From assembly GCA_018296165.2 (NCBI GenBank), contig JACKQL020000030.1:434001-498000 (forward strand): a stretch of 64,000 bases of DNA, written 5' to 3'. The notes under the pieces were generated by a model, which saw only the letters and a list, made by a program, of their open reading frames with translations, did not search any database and had not been told where the DNA came from. This document shows, one piece after another, positions 1 to 11,519 of this stretch. Both the position numbers and the translations under genes were made by a program. Source of the stretch: Termitomyces sp. T153 (Eukaryota > Basidiomycota > Agaricomycetes > Agaricales > Lyophyllaceae). Position 1 is the stretch's first letter. Each line of letters starts with the position of its first letter.

Positions 1-896
1 AAATCATGGACGCGGTGAGTTTGTGGACTACCCACTGCAAGCTTATTGATGACTTTATTTGCCCGATTTAGCACCCTATCAAGTCATCGATCACAGGTCC
101 TGGTAATTCCTGCGTACCATATCTATTCCAACAACGTTACTGTGAGTATTTGATCTCATTGGTCCGAGCAATATGGCGGATGAACATCTTCTCCAGGAAA
201 GATAAAGCCTCCATACATAATCATGGTACCCGACGTTACCACCCTGCCCACCCGAGTCCATCTTTGGATCATGCGCCTGAAGCACACATTGCTGTGATAG
301 ACTAAAGTATCTCGCATACCTGATTGAACATGTACGCAATCACATTCGGATTTTGTGCAACCCTTGGGTCTTTGCACAACTGTCATTACAGAATTCAAAG
401 ATGCGGTACATCGAGATGTCGGGAGCATTGCCGGACAGGTCTTTTGATGACAACGAGGCAGCGGAGTGGGAGGGGAAGACGTTGGCAATGTGTTGGGTCG
501 TTTGGCCAGGAAAGGTTACGGCTGAGGGAGTAGAAGAAGGGGTAAGGGGAGGCGCTTCAGCTAGTGGGACAAGATGTTGTGACAGGGACACGATTGCAAG
601 ATCAGACCATCACAGTTCTCAAGGATCTTTTCTTGAATATATCCACGTGCGATGCAGTCACCATCGATTCTGTCTCTACCACTAACAGAACGCAGAAACC
701 ATTGAATGAAAACTGCCGTCCATATGCGATATTTGGTTAGGGATGCGTGTTCGAAGAAGTTTGATGTCAGATGAGTACTACTGCTTAGCTCTGGGTATGA
801 GGATGGATTCGGATCGGAGATCTCGGGAGGTTCCAATTTAGTAATTATAAACAGAAGCACGACCGCCCATTGTCTTACGGGACTTTCCATCGACAT

Positions 897-930
897 AAAT
901 AACCCCCTAATTAAGTACCATCAAGAAGCA
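897..930 (+). repeat. Extra copy of the KDZ-element terminal repeat
   Basis: This stretch matches the 37-bp end repeats at 2990-3026 and 19595-19631, including the C-run and the outer block ending AGAAGCA. It has the same orientation as the right-hand end at 19595-19631, with a 2-bp insertion near the C-run. Similarity stops at base 930, the side that is outermost in the other copies. It is therefore most simply the right end of a related element lying further left or mostly lost. Confidence 0.5.
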
Positions 931-1020
931 CGAAGTGTCGTCCCTTAGTTGCTTAGGTGCCATAACTAGAGATTTGATATTGTTTACAACATATAATAGG
1001 CTGTGCGAGGTTGGTTGTGC

Positions 1021-1063
1021 GTCCGTCTTAAATTGGGTCACGCTGACCCAATTTGGGAAGGAC
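1021..1063. repeat. Imperfect inverted repeat (hairpin)
   Basis: A perfect 10-bp stem (1030-1039 with 1045-1054) encloses a 5-nt loop and is extended outward by G-T wobble positions and by GTCC (1021-1024) pairing with GGAC (1060-1063). There is no T-run after it and no adjacent gene, so its role is unknown. Confidence 0.6.
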
Positions 1064-2121
1064 ACGCAACTTATCGCTCTCAGAGCAATCAGGCCAGAAG
1101 CTGCCAAGAACTTTCACTGAATGAGTTGTGGATAAGCATGTGCATGAGGGCCAGCCACAGCTTGATCTAAGTGCTATCAAGATCTCCTGTCACCGGGTTC
1201 ATTTTTAATAGTCTTGTCAAGTTTGTCAAGTTATTAGAGTGTATTTGCCACACTTTTCACTACTTTGAGTGCAAGCACCCCGACTTGGCGTTATGTGAGA
1301 ATACTGATTCAAGTCTCTTTGATCAATAACTGTGTGTATGGAAACTTTCTCTGCATGATCCGGATGTGCTCCCCATCTTTACATTCAGTGCTGTTATAGA
1401 GAAAAGAATGTTGGGCCCTTCACACTTGTACATATGTCTTGGACATGACGGATACTATTCTTTCTTTCCCTTGCATTAGTAACTTGATTTCTGCATCCCT
1501 ATACCGTCTTTGTGTTTATCAATCGATAGCAATAATAATAACTGAGCATAGGCCTGGTGGAAAAGTCTGCCTGAAGTGGTCAATACTACTGCGATTGCTA
1601 CGTTCTTATGCATATTTATGTAATAGTGCCTTCTCATCTCTTGGTAGGGATCACGCAAATCCTGATTCGAGTGGAATTTTTTGGTGAGAAACTAGAGAGC
1701 ATTGTCCGAGTATAAAGGCTAACGTACTGATGTAAATCAATGAACAAATCTCTTCCTTCTACTTTACCCATCTACCCCGCTTTGTAATACTGATATCACA
1801 AACATGCACATATTTGCCTTATCCCTCCACATCGTTGATTCCTCTCCAGATGTCTTTCCCGCTTTAAATGCCCTCCTGTCTCTACATATATCCAGCATGG
1901 CAACTATTCTCATCTTCTCCATGTACTTCTTGTATCAGATTAGATGATTGATCGACCAAATTGATGTTCTGTGCCTTGGCAGTTCCTTCATCAAAGCATA
2001 TGTGGAGATCGAAGTCAATAACCCGGGTCAGGTAAAACATGCCGCCACGGCACCCATTTGATGGTTTTATGAGAGGTACACAACTGGACAAGCCAAATCA
2101 GGAAGAAGCGTTTCCAAAACT

Positions 2122-2128
2122 TATAAAA
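2122..2128 (+). promoter_or_regulatory. TATA-like box before the 2170 gene
   Basis: TATAAAA lies about 45 bases before the first ATG of the small membrane-protein gene. Position and sequence fit a core promoter element, but this is inferred from spacing only. Confidence 0.3.
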
Positions 2129-2169
2129 GAGCAAATTTGAATATCAAAGAAGAGGCTGAATCGACAAGT

Positions 2170-2755
2170 ATGCTCACCACCTTTCTCCAAACCATTCTTT
2201 CCTCCCCCAATCTGTGGCCCGCTCTTGATGCTGTGCTAAAATCTCCAATGGTGGCCGCCATCGTGATCACAGTGATCTTTACTATATATCTCCTCCGCCT
2301 ATTTGGTTTCCATCTTCGACCAAAGTCAGCTGTATTCCACCTCAAAAATTCTTTACAGGACATTGTAAAAGAATTCTCGGAGATTGAGGATACTCTGGAA
2401 TCTAACAGGATCAGGATGCCTCTTCGGAAGTTAGTTGTCTACCTGTACTCCCATTTAAGTTACTTACACTGATAGCAGTTTAAATGATCGCCTACTCAAG
2501 TTTTGTGAAGATACTCTTGTTGTACCTTCAATTTGGAGGGAATTCCACTTGTTCTGCTCAGGACATAGCATCCGTGTTTTCCTCTTCAGAGTGGAAATCA
2601 ATAAATTTTATGTGGAGATACAGGTAATGTATTAGCTCCAGCTCTACTACATGTTGTGCAACATCTGAATAGAAACACAGTTAGCTAAAATACGAGCAGA
2701 AAGACGTCGCATGGGATTCGATAGCCAGCCAGAAAGTGCCACGGGATATATTTGA
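2170..2755 (+). CDS. Small single-pass membrane protein, unknown function
   Basis: Three exons (2170-2429, 2476-2623, 2681-2755) join into one open frame of 160 residues. The introns are GT-AG, 46 and 57 nt, and the first has a CTGAT branch-like site just before its 3' end. A hydrophobic segment of about 20 residues sits near residues 27-47 (AAIVITVIFTIYLLRLF). It is followed by a basic then mixed-charge cytosol-like domain with predicted helix (KNSLQDIVKEFSEIEDTLE) and an Arg-rich C-terminus. The first ATG at 2170 is used because the longer reading has no upstream ATG. I do not recognise the family. It resembles the many small membrane-anchored hypotheticals of mushroom genomes in build only. 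It is the last host gene before the KDZ element. Confidence 0.6.
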
Positions 2756-2989
2756 TCATTGCAGAATAGGCGTCATTGTCGCTTCAGGCATAACCAGATG
2801 CGGGCTGTACTCGCCCGTAAATATCTTTTTGACTAATTATTCCACATAGTGCATTGGTCTCAGCACACATGCGCCGATGACCCTGCACGGGTTATTTGTG
2901 CCTATATATATGTAGATGTCATATTTTGTGGTCGCGTTGTTCATGTGACTGTGATTGTGTCAACCTGTCACCTAAGGCAGGTCAGTTTG

Positions 2990-3026
2990 TGCTTCTTGAT
3001 GGCACTTTAGGGGGGTTATTTGACTG
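2990..3026 (+). repeat. Left terminal inverted repeat of the KDZ element
   Basis: It starts TGCTTCTTGATGGCAC, continues into a run of six G and ends TGACTG. The inverted partner is at 19595-19631. Weaker similarity (GGCAG and a CCTAA block) continues for roughly 20 bases inward. Confidence 0.6.
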
Positions 3027-3086
3027 AGGCAGATACGGCCTAACAAGACGACCGTTTGGCAGGTCCTTCCCCAAAAGGAACCGCCC

Positions 3087-3125
3087 AGATTCCGATCCAC
3101 CGTTCAGATTTCCGATCCACCGTCC
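3087..3125 (+). repeat. Two adjacent subterminal 19-20 bp repeats
   Basis: Copies at 3087-3105 and 3106-3125 share the core TTCCGATCCACCGT. They lie about 60 bases inside the left terminal repeat and 110 bases before the first ATG of the transposase region. Subterminal repeats in DNA transposons often bind the transposase; here that is only a guess from position. Confidence 0.5.
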
Positions 3126-3235
3126 AACCGTAACAGTACCTCTACACCTCCCAACCTCTCTACCTCTCCACCTCACATCATATTCTTGACTTAGTAATAT
3201 CTCTCATGTAAAACGATATCCTCCCTCCCACCACC

Positions 3236-6200
3236 ATGCGCCGCTCCAAGTTCCCAAGACGCGCCGAACAGCCAACGACAATGGGCCTGGGCAAATACGA
3301 GCCCAATCAAACGTCAAGATAAGCGCAAGACAGCCACATATGTTCAATTCCTTGGTCAGAAACAGGAGATTTCGAGACTGAAAGCTAAACTCGAAGTGTT
3401 GAAGAAACAGGCTGAAGGCATCATCGATCCTTCACCATCTCCAAGTCCACCCGTCGACGACCAGATCATGACGTCTGAACTATCCGCTAACGATAGCGAT
3501 GCCACTGTTGCATTTGACGAGCTGCCCAGTCCAGAATGTGTTACGACTCAAGATGAGGAATGTATCCCCCGCCGAACTCAGCCAAACCAAGCAGCGAAGG
3601 ACACATATACGAATTGGACCAAGTTATTGACTCGACTTGTGACTCCTTTACTGGAGTATGTCTCTTAGACCATTGGGAAGATTCCAGAGAGGGTTACTAG
3701 CTTGAAGGCAAAGTGCAGGGCTCACGACAGCTGCATGATGAGGACAAATGAAGTGCTCTGCTTGTTCCAAGACTGTCAGTCCATCCGCTTGTCATTTTCT
3801 GTCTGATCATTTTCCTACACTCCCAACAGACTTTCAAAAATTTTCGGTGGATTGGTGCAGCTGTGAGGAGCTGCCTTATGTCCTTGTCGCCAATGGGCTC
3901 TTCCCCACCGCACCTTTATTTCCTCGCTTTGCAATCTCTGTCCATCTCCTTGACTTCTACCATGCCCTCTTTGAGCGCTTGTGTGATGCCGTTAACGCCA
4001 TGGCTCATGCCTTGAATACATTCTATGTGCAGAGAGGGTTTATTGTTACAGACAACAAGGTAGGCCTTCGTACCAACTCGTCAATTCAAAGCTAACCAAA
4101 GTATTTAGGGTATACCTGTGCAGGATGCATTTCACCGAGGTCTTGGGTATGCGGCCCAGTGGTACGATAACCTGCAAATTCGCTTGGAAGAACAAATAGA
4201 TGCTGTTGTCCTCGACGCAGACACTCAAATATAGGATAGCAAGATGATGAACCTTTCACGACCAACGCCCTCTCATGCCGCATTGCCCTCACTGCCTTCA
4301 GATCCTCCTGCTCTACTGCCGTCCTTGACCTCTCCCAAATCACAGATCAAATTGGTCCCTGGTGAATGTGCACGTATTCTGCGACAAAGATGCCCATGCT
4401 GCTTTGGAGGTAACTTATTTGGGCAGTCTTTGGAATGTGAGTAAGTATCTGAGCCTTCAGGAAGACTGCTGGTTATTTAACTCGGCATATTAGTGGCGGC
4501 GATATTCAAATCTGTGTTGATGGCAACTTCAATCATCAGCATTTGCGTTCTGCAGGAGATTCACCGCATTTCTATGAGCCAACTTACATCCTTCCAAAGG
4601 AATTTGTTGATCAAATTGGCACTCGGATGGAGAAACTATGAACTACACACAAACCTTGCCCCCGAAAGCCCATTGTACCAGACGAAGCAATCAACAAGTG
4701 TGAATCTTCTCACACCACAGGCAACGGGTCCAATGTCAAAACCAATTGGGATAAATTTGATGATGGTGGTCTCATGGCTCTCGTCTGTCGCAATGATATC
4801 CCCATCTTTCTTGCCAATATCGATATTCCTGGAGAGCAGCAGAAATATGCTGTGGCAATGATTGAGTACCTTTTCTCCCTCCTTCCCCTCTCAGCCACTG
4901 TTTCTGTACTATATGATGTGGGTTGTGTGCTGGATCGCAGTCTTCGCACAGTAAGTTTCTTTTTTTGACATCATTATCTTCATTGATCCCCTCTAGTACA
5001 ATTTCCTGTCCCCTGCGCTCACCAATTGTCTACTCCTTGCAACCAGTGCCATGCATGCATTTGCTCATCAGTGGGCATGCCAAATAATCAACAATCCTTG
5101 AATTTGTACTGGCTTAGACTTGACTGATGGTGAGGGGGTTGAGCATCTTTGGTCATGGATGCAGAAGTTGATTGCAGTGACAAGGGGATGTGGGATGTGC
5201 ATCTTGTTCACCTGTCTTTTTTGCACACTTAATCCTTTTCAGCATTCTCATTGGCTTTACATTGTTGATTGCAAGGTGAATTCAATTGGTCTTGAATTGC
5301 ACAATGATCTTGGTGCTTGGATTTGATGCTGGCTCACCAAAGGTGTGCAAGCTCAAGATGCAAAGGCAAAGCAGACTCTAAAGTCTTGTGGGGTTGACTT
5401 AGCTGTTCTGTGGTCTAAATGGGATTTACAATGTGCTTCAGAGCTGTCAATAAGGGCTTGTAAGTTTGTAGGCATTTATCTTCACTTCTACTACTTAAAA
5501 CTATCTTCAGAAGCACCAGTTCGCCTCAAAAAGGAGCTTGACACTGTCTTAACTCTCCAAAGTGACCTCAAAACATGCAAGAAAAATCTTCAAGCTATGT
5601 GTTTGACATTGTCCAAGGCCCTACCATCCCCACATGCCTTACAAATCCTCAGCAGTCTCCAAGACCACCATGAGCAACTCAAGGACGATGTTGAAGAACT
5701 ATATTCATTCCTCAGTATCCAAGATTCATACCCAGAATTGCAAGGAGTTGATCTTGAATTTGTGAAATACTTTTTAATCGCTTGTGACCTGAAGATCAAT
5801 GTTCAAAAGTGGGCTGTTGGTAGCTTCTTTGAGTGGGAATGACTAGATCAAGCATCAGGTGGCTGAGATCAAGCACTAGGTCCACTTTTTTTTAATGCTT
5901 TCTTTGCCTTATTGCTCATCATTCATTGATTTACTGTAACTTTTTAGGTACTAAGCTCCACCAAGCCACTCATGCAGCCATTAAAAAGCATGCCCCTACA
6001 CTGATGGCAGGCTTGCAAAAGTACAATGACATCTGTGCCACACTCTCAGCCATGTACAAACCTGAATGGAAGATCCCCTTACCTGAGCCTTTACCAACTG
6101 AGTTGAAACCACTCCATGATGTCTCACACCTCATGCAAGATGTCTGGATCAACTGCCCAACAGAGGAAGTGCCTCAATGGCTCAGTGACAGTACAGTGCA

Positions 6201-6366
6201 AGAAGGAATTTGGGCTATGTTGAAGACTGAGTGGTGCACTGAAGAGCTGCAGCAGCTGCATGTGGAAGCTATCAATCTTTCTCTGTGGTTCAGTTGTGAA
6301 CTTGCTGCTGTTGAGCTTGCCCTCATCAAGCCATCCAGTATGTGCTACATTTATGTTGCCAAGTGA
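3236..6366 (+). pseudogene. KDZ-family transposase, decayed
   Basis: The N-terminal region (about 3330-3670) is a basic coiled-coil-like stretch. It is followed by a CxC-type cluster region (DWCSCEELPYVL at about 3860) and the leader block HLLDFYHALFERLCDAVNA. The catalytic KDZ core follows: ICVDGNFNHQHL (about 4520), the block around GEQQKYAVAMIEYLFSLLP (about 4835) with VLYDVGCVLDRSL, and DGEGVEHLWSWM (about 5125), which supplies the acidic residues expected of this RNase-H-fold enzyme. Introns at about 3773-3830 and 4062-4108 are still recognisable. Stops interrupt the frame at 3666 (TAG), 4232 (TAG), 4639, 5099 and 5324 (TGA). Several TGA stand where homologues carry Arg (CGA). The first ATG at 3236 is out of frame with the next coding block, so the start is uncertain. 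It may once have been one gene with the downstream Ulp1 part. Confidence 0.85.
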
Positions 6367-6808
6367 TGACTTACATTTACCAGACATGTCTCTTCACATC
6401 CTTCTTGAACAGCAACATTCCTGCCTTCTCCATCTTCACTCTCTCTGGCCTAGTCCTTTTGCACCTCAACATGTGTTTGATTCTCTCATTTCTAAGGCCA
6501 AAGAGGTTGTGCAAACACTCAATGCATCCAAATGCAAGCCTCAATCCCTTGACAATGGATGAGATCCAGAGCAAATCATTGAAAGCATTGATGACAAGGA
6601 GATTCTCAAGGAAGATGGTCTGGATATCAAGAGAAATACTGACAAAATATTATTTGATGATTATGTATTGCAAACAGCTGAAAATGAGACTATAGAACCA
6701 GACATTATGAGTCCTGGTGTAGATATCACATTAATGAAGCAGTTGCTGGTATGTTGTTGAGCATCATTTATTTTGATAATGTGATAACTCCATGACCATC
6801 AGCAATGC

Positions 6809-7614
6809 ATGGTTACTCATCAAGATCTTTACAGACAACTTGCAATTCAAACATGCACTGACTTTGAACCTCTCACTCGACCATGGCACTTTCTCCATCT
6901 CTGCCAGCAGTTTGTTTTCAGCACAAGAGAACTTGAGATGATGCATTCACCAACTGCACGCCTCAATGATGTGTGTCTCAACAGAATTGCAACCTTGTTG
7001 AAACATCAGTTCTCATTGCCCACCAATTTAACATCTCAGTTCAGTTCACAATGCACCCTTTTCTCCACCCTATGATCTCCCCATGGTGCAGTATAATGCC
7101 AGTGATGCTGAAATCTGGCAACAAACACATCACACTGAATATTGGCAGTGTGGCGTGTGGATACTTCCTATTCACTGCCCTGCCACTCATCATTGGGTAA
7201 TGTGCACCATCATTCTGTCCATTGGCAAAGTCCACCTGTTCAACAGCCTTGCACAGCAGGATCCCTGGAAAGTTGAGATCAAGGTATGCTCCCTACCTCT
7301 AAAACCTGTATGTTGGTCAGTCAAGTAACATAACAACTAAGGAAATTATGGTGCTCATTGTCCATCTTGTCCTGCTTGCAAATCAAAATGGACATGCTCT
7401 TCCTGTTATCACTTCCAGGTGGATTGCTTGCCCAACTGTCATGCACCCTCAACAAACAAATAGCTTTGACTGTGGAGTATGGGTGCTTGCCAATATTGCA
7501 GCTGTCCTCTCAGGATTCTCTCTTATGGGGATTCAAGAGCATGAAATATCTCTAATTAGATATTCACTTTTACACACTCTCTTAGCATTACCAGTAGCAT
7601 TACCAGCCCAATAA
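6809..7614 (+). pseudogene. Ulp1-type (C48) cysteine protease domain, decayed
   Basis: Frame pieces at 6809-7072, 7083-7328 and 7348-7614 give the C-terminal part of a Ulp1/SENP-like peptidase, the class that removes SUMO-like modifiers. The catalytic His block is THHWVMCTI (about 7186), and the Gln-Cys block is HPQQTNSFDCGVWVLANIA (about 7440-7500). The Asp expected after the His (usually FDSL) reads FNSL here, so the His-Asp-Cys triad is incomplete. Frame changes near 7060 and 7328 could be lost introns or frameshifts. Ulp1 domains commonly accompany or are fused to KDZ transposases, so 6377-6800, open but featureless, may be a linker of one fused gene. There are almost no CG dinucleotides. 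Confidence 0.8.
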
Positions 7615-9989
7615 ATTGATTCTGTTGCCCTTTTTGCTTGTGTTGAGGTCAGAAGGAACCAGAGTCTCAACCAATTCTTGTCTTTACTTCTCCATACTTT
7701 CAATCAGAATAGATGTTTGATTCACAACAGGCTGAATTGTACTACAATTTATCCTAAGATATTCTGATACAGCAGCTCTTGAGAATCATGTAATGCTGGC
7801 AAATCTTGCCCTGGAAGAGTAGCATACAGTCCCAATTCCTCCAAGGACTTAACAACTGAGGAAACTCTTTTTGCAACCTCCTTTGACTGTTTCTATTCCT
7901 CCTGAGCTCCCAATTGTTGCAAGATCTCATCCTGATAGATTTGAATCCAATTGTCTAGCTTCTCAATGCAGACCAGAGCTCTGAAGATGCTAACAACATT
8001 GTTTTCCATCACACATTGAGTATAGAGCAATTCCAGATAGTTAAATGCAGAGTTGCCAACATATTTTGAGAGCTTCCTGGCAATCCTTTCAACTCTGACA
8101 GTCCAATATTTGATATCATTGGACTCTTCCCTAGATACTGGAGTTTGCAAACATTGACTTGATGATATAAAACATCAGAAGCTTACTCAGGAGCCATATC
8201 AGACTCAACTTCTCCCATTTCTCCTGTTGAATGAGGATTGTCTTGGACTCATTTCTTTGGCTCATTCCTAATCTATTCATGCATAAGATAATGCCAAGAA
8301 ATAAAGAGGAAGGAAGTCAATAACTTTGTGCTTTCACCTTTTGATACTCTTTCTGGTGGCAAGTACTGATAACCATTTTATTCCTGCATTTATGCATTAT
8401 AATAAGATGAGTATGTTTTGGAGGTAATTTGAGCACTTACTTGTGATAAGATCTTCTGCTCTTAGCATTAGCTGCAAGTCTTCTCTCTTCTGCAGTGTGA
8501 TACAGGCAGCACCAACCCATAATGTGAGGGAGACAATGAAGTTGAGATCAAGGTTAGCTACAAGTACAAAGGAATTGTGTGTCATCATCTTACTATTTGG
8601 ATTGTTGTCTTACCTTTTTATAACAGGCTTGAATCTCAAATTTCTTTTTTGCAGTAGCTTATACCATCTTCCAAGTGTCCATTGGCTCAATCCTAGGCAG
8701 CCTTGTGCCTTGTAGCACCTCTAATAGTGTCTAAGAGATTGAGTGGCACCTGGACTGACTATTTGTACATATGTACTCTGAGCACCAATCTTTCTGATCC
8801 ATACCTCTGGTGAGTGGAAATGGCTCCTGTGTCAAAAGGTGAGTGATTCTCATCAATGCAGTGACACACACATCTCAATAAACCTTCATCAATGTTTTGG
8901 ATTTGGTATCTCCATGTCAAAATGGCTGAGTTACCCCAGAACTTCCAAAACTGGGAAGCTTTTATGACCCTTAAGGCTGACTGACTTGCTTGGATACATT
9001 TTTTTTTGTTCATTGGTCTCTTTACTTGTTGATTTAACATATGAGCTGTCTATTATACAGTACTCAATGAGCTGGAGGATGTGTACATCACAAACATTTT
9101 ATTCTGTCAGTAAGATCCTTCCCCATAACCAGACAAATGATCCACTCCAAGGTAATCAAAAATCAAAAGGTAATGGGGAATAAAGTGAGAACTTACAATC
9201 ACAGTCAAATGGTAAGGGGCCAGAGGGTACAACCATTGTCAAAGGGGTAGAAAATATGCCTGGATTGAGAACATGTGAGGTAACAACTGTTTGGCATGTG
9301 TCAGCAATCCAGATGCAGTTGAGGTCCAATCCATCAGATGGTATCACTAAGAAGTGCAGGCCTCAACATGTCACAGCAGTTCTCTTTTCCAGTTCCCTTT
9401 CCTCCTTCCTCATTGTCTGACCAGAATTGTTTGACTGTTATTTGTTGATGCAGTATATTTATTGAACTATGCATTTAAACCTCAGTCTCTAACACTGTCC
9501 TTGAGCTACAAGTTGGTCAAATTGAATGTGCCTTAGCTTTGGGAGATGTGCCTTCCCTGTCACCACTCAATCTTTTGATTACCTTCTCAAATACTTGGTA
9601 CATTGCAATGCTACTTGCACAGGCAAAGAGGTCTTACTTATTCTTGATGTAGATATGCATGCATCCAAGACATACATGCATCCTTGGTCTTAATATCAAC
9701 TCTTTCCTGTGGATGGTGGTGATGATGGCCACTGCAACCTATACCACAACTACCATGATGTGCTATTGGCTTCTTTATCCACCTGCTTCCACTTCAAGAA
9801 CAGTGCGACTCATCATGCAAATTGCCATTGAGCAACAAGATCAATTCAGAATATTGTTTATAGTCTAACCCTACAAATACTCCTTCATCTTCCCACCTCC
9901 ACTTTGTGCTTTTGTGATTGAAGAAAAACCTCTTGTCCTAGTTTGTCTGCATCATATTCACATTTGATGTTGAGCTAACAAGATATCAG
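7615..9989. other. Interior of KDZ element, no gene supported
   Basis: The stretch is strongly CG-depleted. Minus-strand frames at 7893-8150, 8759-9040 and 9156-9347 have protein-like composition (for example SQFWKFWGNSAILTWRYQ), but I cannot join them or name a family. They may be remains of a minus-strand cargo gene. Plus-strand frames here look incidental. Confidence 0.4.
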
Positions 9990-11106
9990 ATGCAAATTTC
10001 TTCTAATGTTCCAAACAACCCACCCTCACCTAATTTGACTGTTGTGTATGACAAGGCAGAATGTGGAGATGGTGTTGGAGATGTTTCTGTAGAAGACAAT
10101 AATGGCATGGGAGACAATAACAGCATGGATCCACACCTGCAGTTTGGCAACCCAACTTATTATGGACCCATTCTGGTCTACAACAACCCCTTCTTTGAAC
10201 AGATTGGGGGAGGCAGTGCAACTGAACAGTCCCAAACTCCTAGTGGAATTCCTTGGAACCTTCACCAATGTGTCCCATTGACTCCTCTTGGTTCTCACAC
10301 TCCTGAGAGCTGCAACTTTGCTCAATGACACACTGAGACAGTTCCTTCCCCAACCAAGTCACCCATCTTACAGGATATTGCCTTGGAGGATATGTTGGCC
10401 AGTCTCAATGACAAAGCAATTGCCAGCATGGCATTTGATCACTCCTCTAGCTTTTCATCACTAGATATCAAGAATCTGACCTCTGCTCCTATAGAAAATA
10501 TTCCTGCTCCATCTCAAGACACCTGTGCTCCTGATGGATGTGCTGCTACTTCTGCTGAAGAGGATTTTGCTCCTGCTAGAAGGAGTCACAAATCACTTTT
10601 GGAGGAATTTTTCACTGCTGGTGGGTTTGCACCAATCATTCTATTGCCTGGCCCTGCAGACTCCAAGAATCAGGATGTTCCTAGTTCCACCCCAACAGTG
10701 TCCAGCAATGAATCACCTGATCCCTTCATTCAAGAAGATGTCATTGCAAACACTGCTGAAAAAGAGTCACCACAGGTCAGCTCACATGTAACTCCTAGTG
10801 TGCACACTCCCCTTTCAAAAGCTTCCATTCCAAAGGTTTCCCCTGAAGGCCACTTGTCCAACCCTGCTCTTGAACACTGTGAAGAGAGCTTCATGCACAT
10901 TGAAGATATTTTTGTTGAGTTTGCTGATGAATTGAACCAGCCAATTTTGGTCATTAAAAAGTGGTTTTTTGCAGGTCTAAAGGGATCATGGACCATGAGC
11001 ACTTGGAATTTGTACCAAATATATTTTCCTAATCATTGCAAAGAGGAACTGGAACATTGTGGGCTTGATTCTGGTACAGGTACATGGCTTACTCCTTTCA
11101 TCTCTC
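9990..11106 (+). pseudogene. Unknown KDZ-element ORF, 5' part (split by gypsy)
   Basis: One frame runs from 9990 to 11079, broken once by TGA at 10326-10328. It is acidic, Ser/Pro-rich and low in complexity, except for a compact C-terminal block around TWNLYQIYF...HCKEEL (about 10999-11055). That block recalls the WNLYQ-type module I associate with mushroom transposon proteins; this is memory, not a search. At 11080 a GT starts an intron that continues past the gypsy insertion and ends at 17264. The reading then resumes in phase as VGLDADCWPSFQKKF. Function is unknown. The many acidic low-complexity residues suggest a nuclear, non-enzymatic role, but nothing catalytic is visible. Confidence 0.5.
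11102..11106 (+). repeat. Left target-site duplication of gypsy copy 1
   Basis: CTCTC lies directly outside the left LTR and is repeated exactly at 17240-17244 outside the right LTR. A 5-bp duplication is usual for Ty3-type integrases. Confidence 0.85.
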
Positions 11107-11475
11107 TGTAAGGGCAACCTCTGGAGTGGCAGATCAGAGTCATGCAGCCAGCAGAGGGGAATCTGAAGTATATTAGTGGAGTAGACAACGATACAATCAG
11201 TAACTAATCACCTAGCAGAAGGGAATCCAAAGAGAACAAGTCTAAGGATCCCCACTGCTTGGTGCAGTGCATCAGTGGGCAGCAGAGGCATGGGAACTAC
11301 TGTACAGATGACCAGAGCTACTCCTAACTCTAGGGCAATGATCACTGAGGTAATATGGAGAATTCTGCAGTTCTCCAGAGATCTCTGGGGTTCCCAAAAG
11401 AGCCCCAGAGACATTGAACAAGCTGCAGAGGTGCTGGAACAAGTTGCAGAGGTCAGAAATGGAAGTCTCCTGACA
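11107..11475 (-). repeat. 3' LTR of gypsy copy 1
   Basis: This is a 369-bp direct repeat of 16874-17239. In element sense it begins TGTCAGGAGAC and ends CCCTTACA. Differences between the two LTRs are mostly transitions. Confidence 0.92.
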
Positions 11476-11478
11476 TCA

Positions 11479-11488
11479 CCCCCCCTCT
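11479..11488 (-). other. Polypurine tract of gypsy copy 1
   Basis: On the minus strand AGAGGGGGGG sits three bases before the 3' LTR, the expected position for plus-strand priming. Copy 2 has the same tract at 56395-56403. Confidence 0.75.
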
Positions 11489-11519
11489 AGCATGTGGTGT
11501 CTTGATGTGCAGAGTAAAA

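Larger units (their letters stand above)
1..2169. other. No supported gene; ordinary CG content
   Basis: No reading frame here could be tied to a known family or joined into a convincing spliced gene. Minus-strand frames between 1 and 896 show some protein-like stretches, but they lie in three phases with no splice sites I trust, so a broken or partial gene running off the left edge is possible. The stretch holds a copy of the KDZ-element end repeat (897-930) and a hairpin (1021-1063), listed separately. CG dinucleotides are normal, unlike the transposon islands. Confidence 0.5.

Noticed and set aside
1..896. Possible isoprenylcysteine methyltransferase-like gene on the minus strand
   Set aside because: Only loose resemblance across three phases; no conserved motif could be placed.
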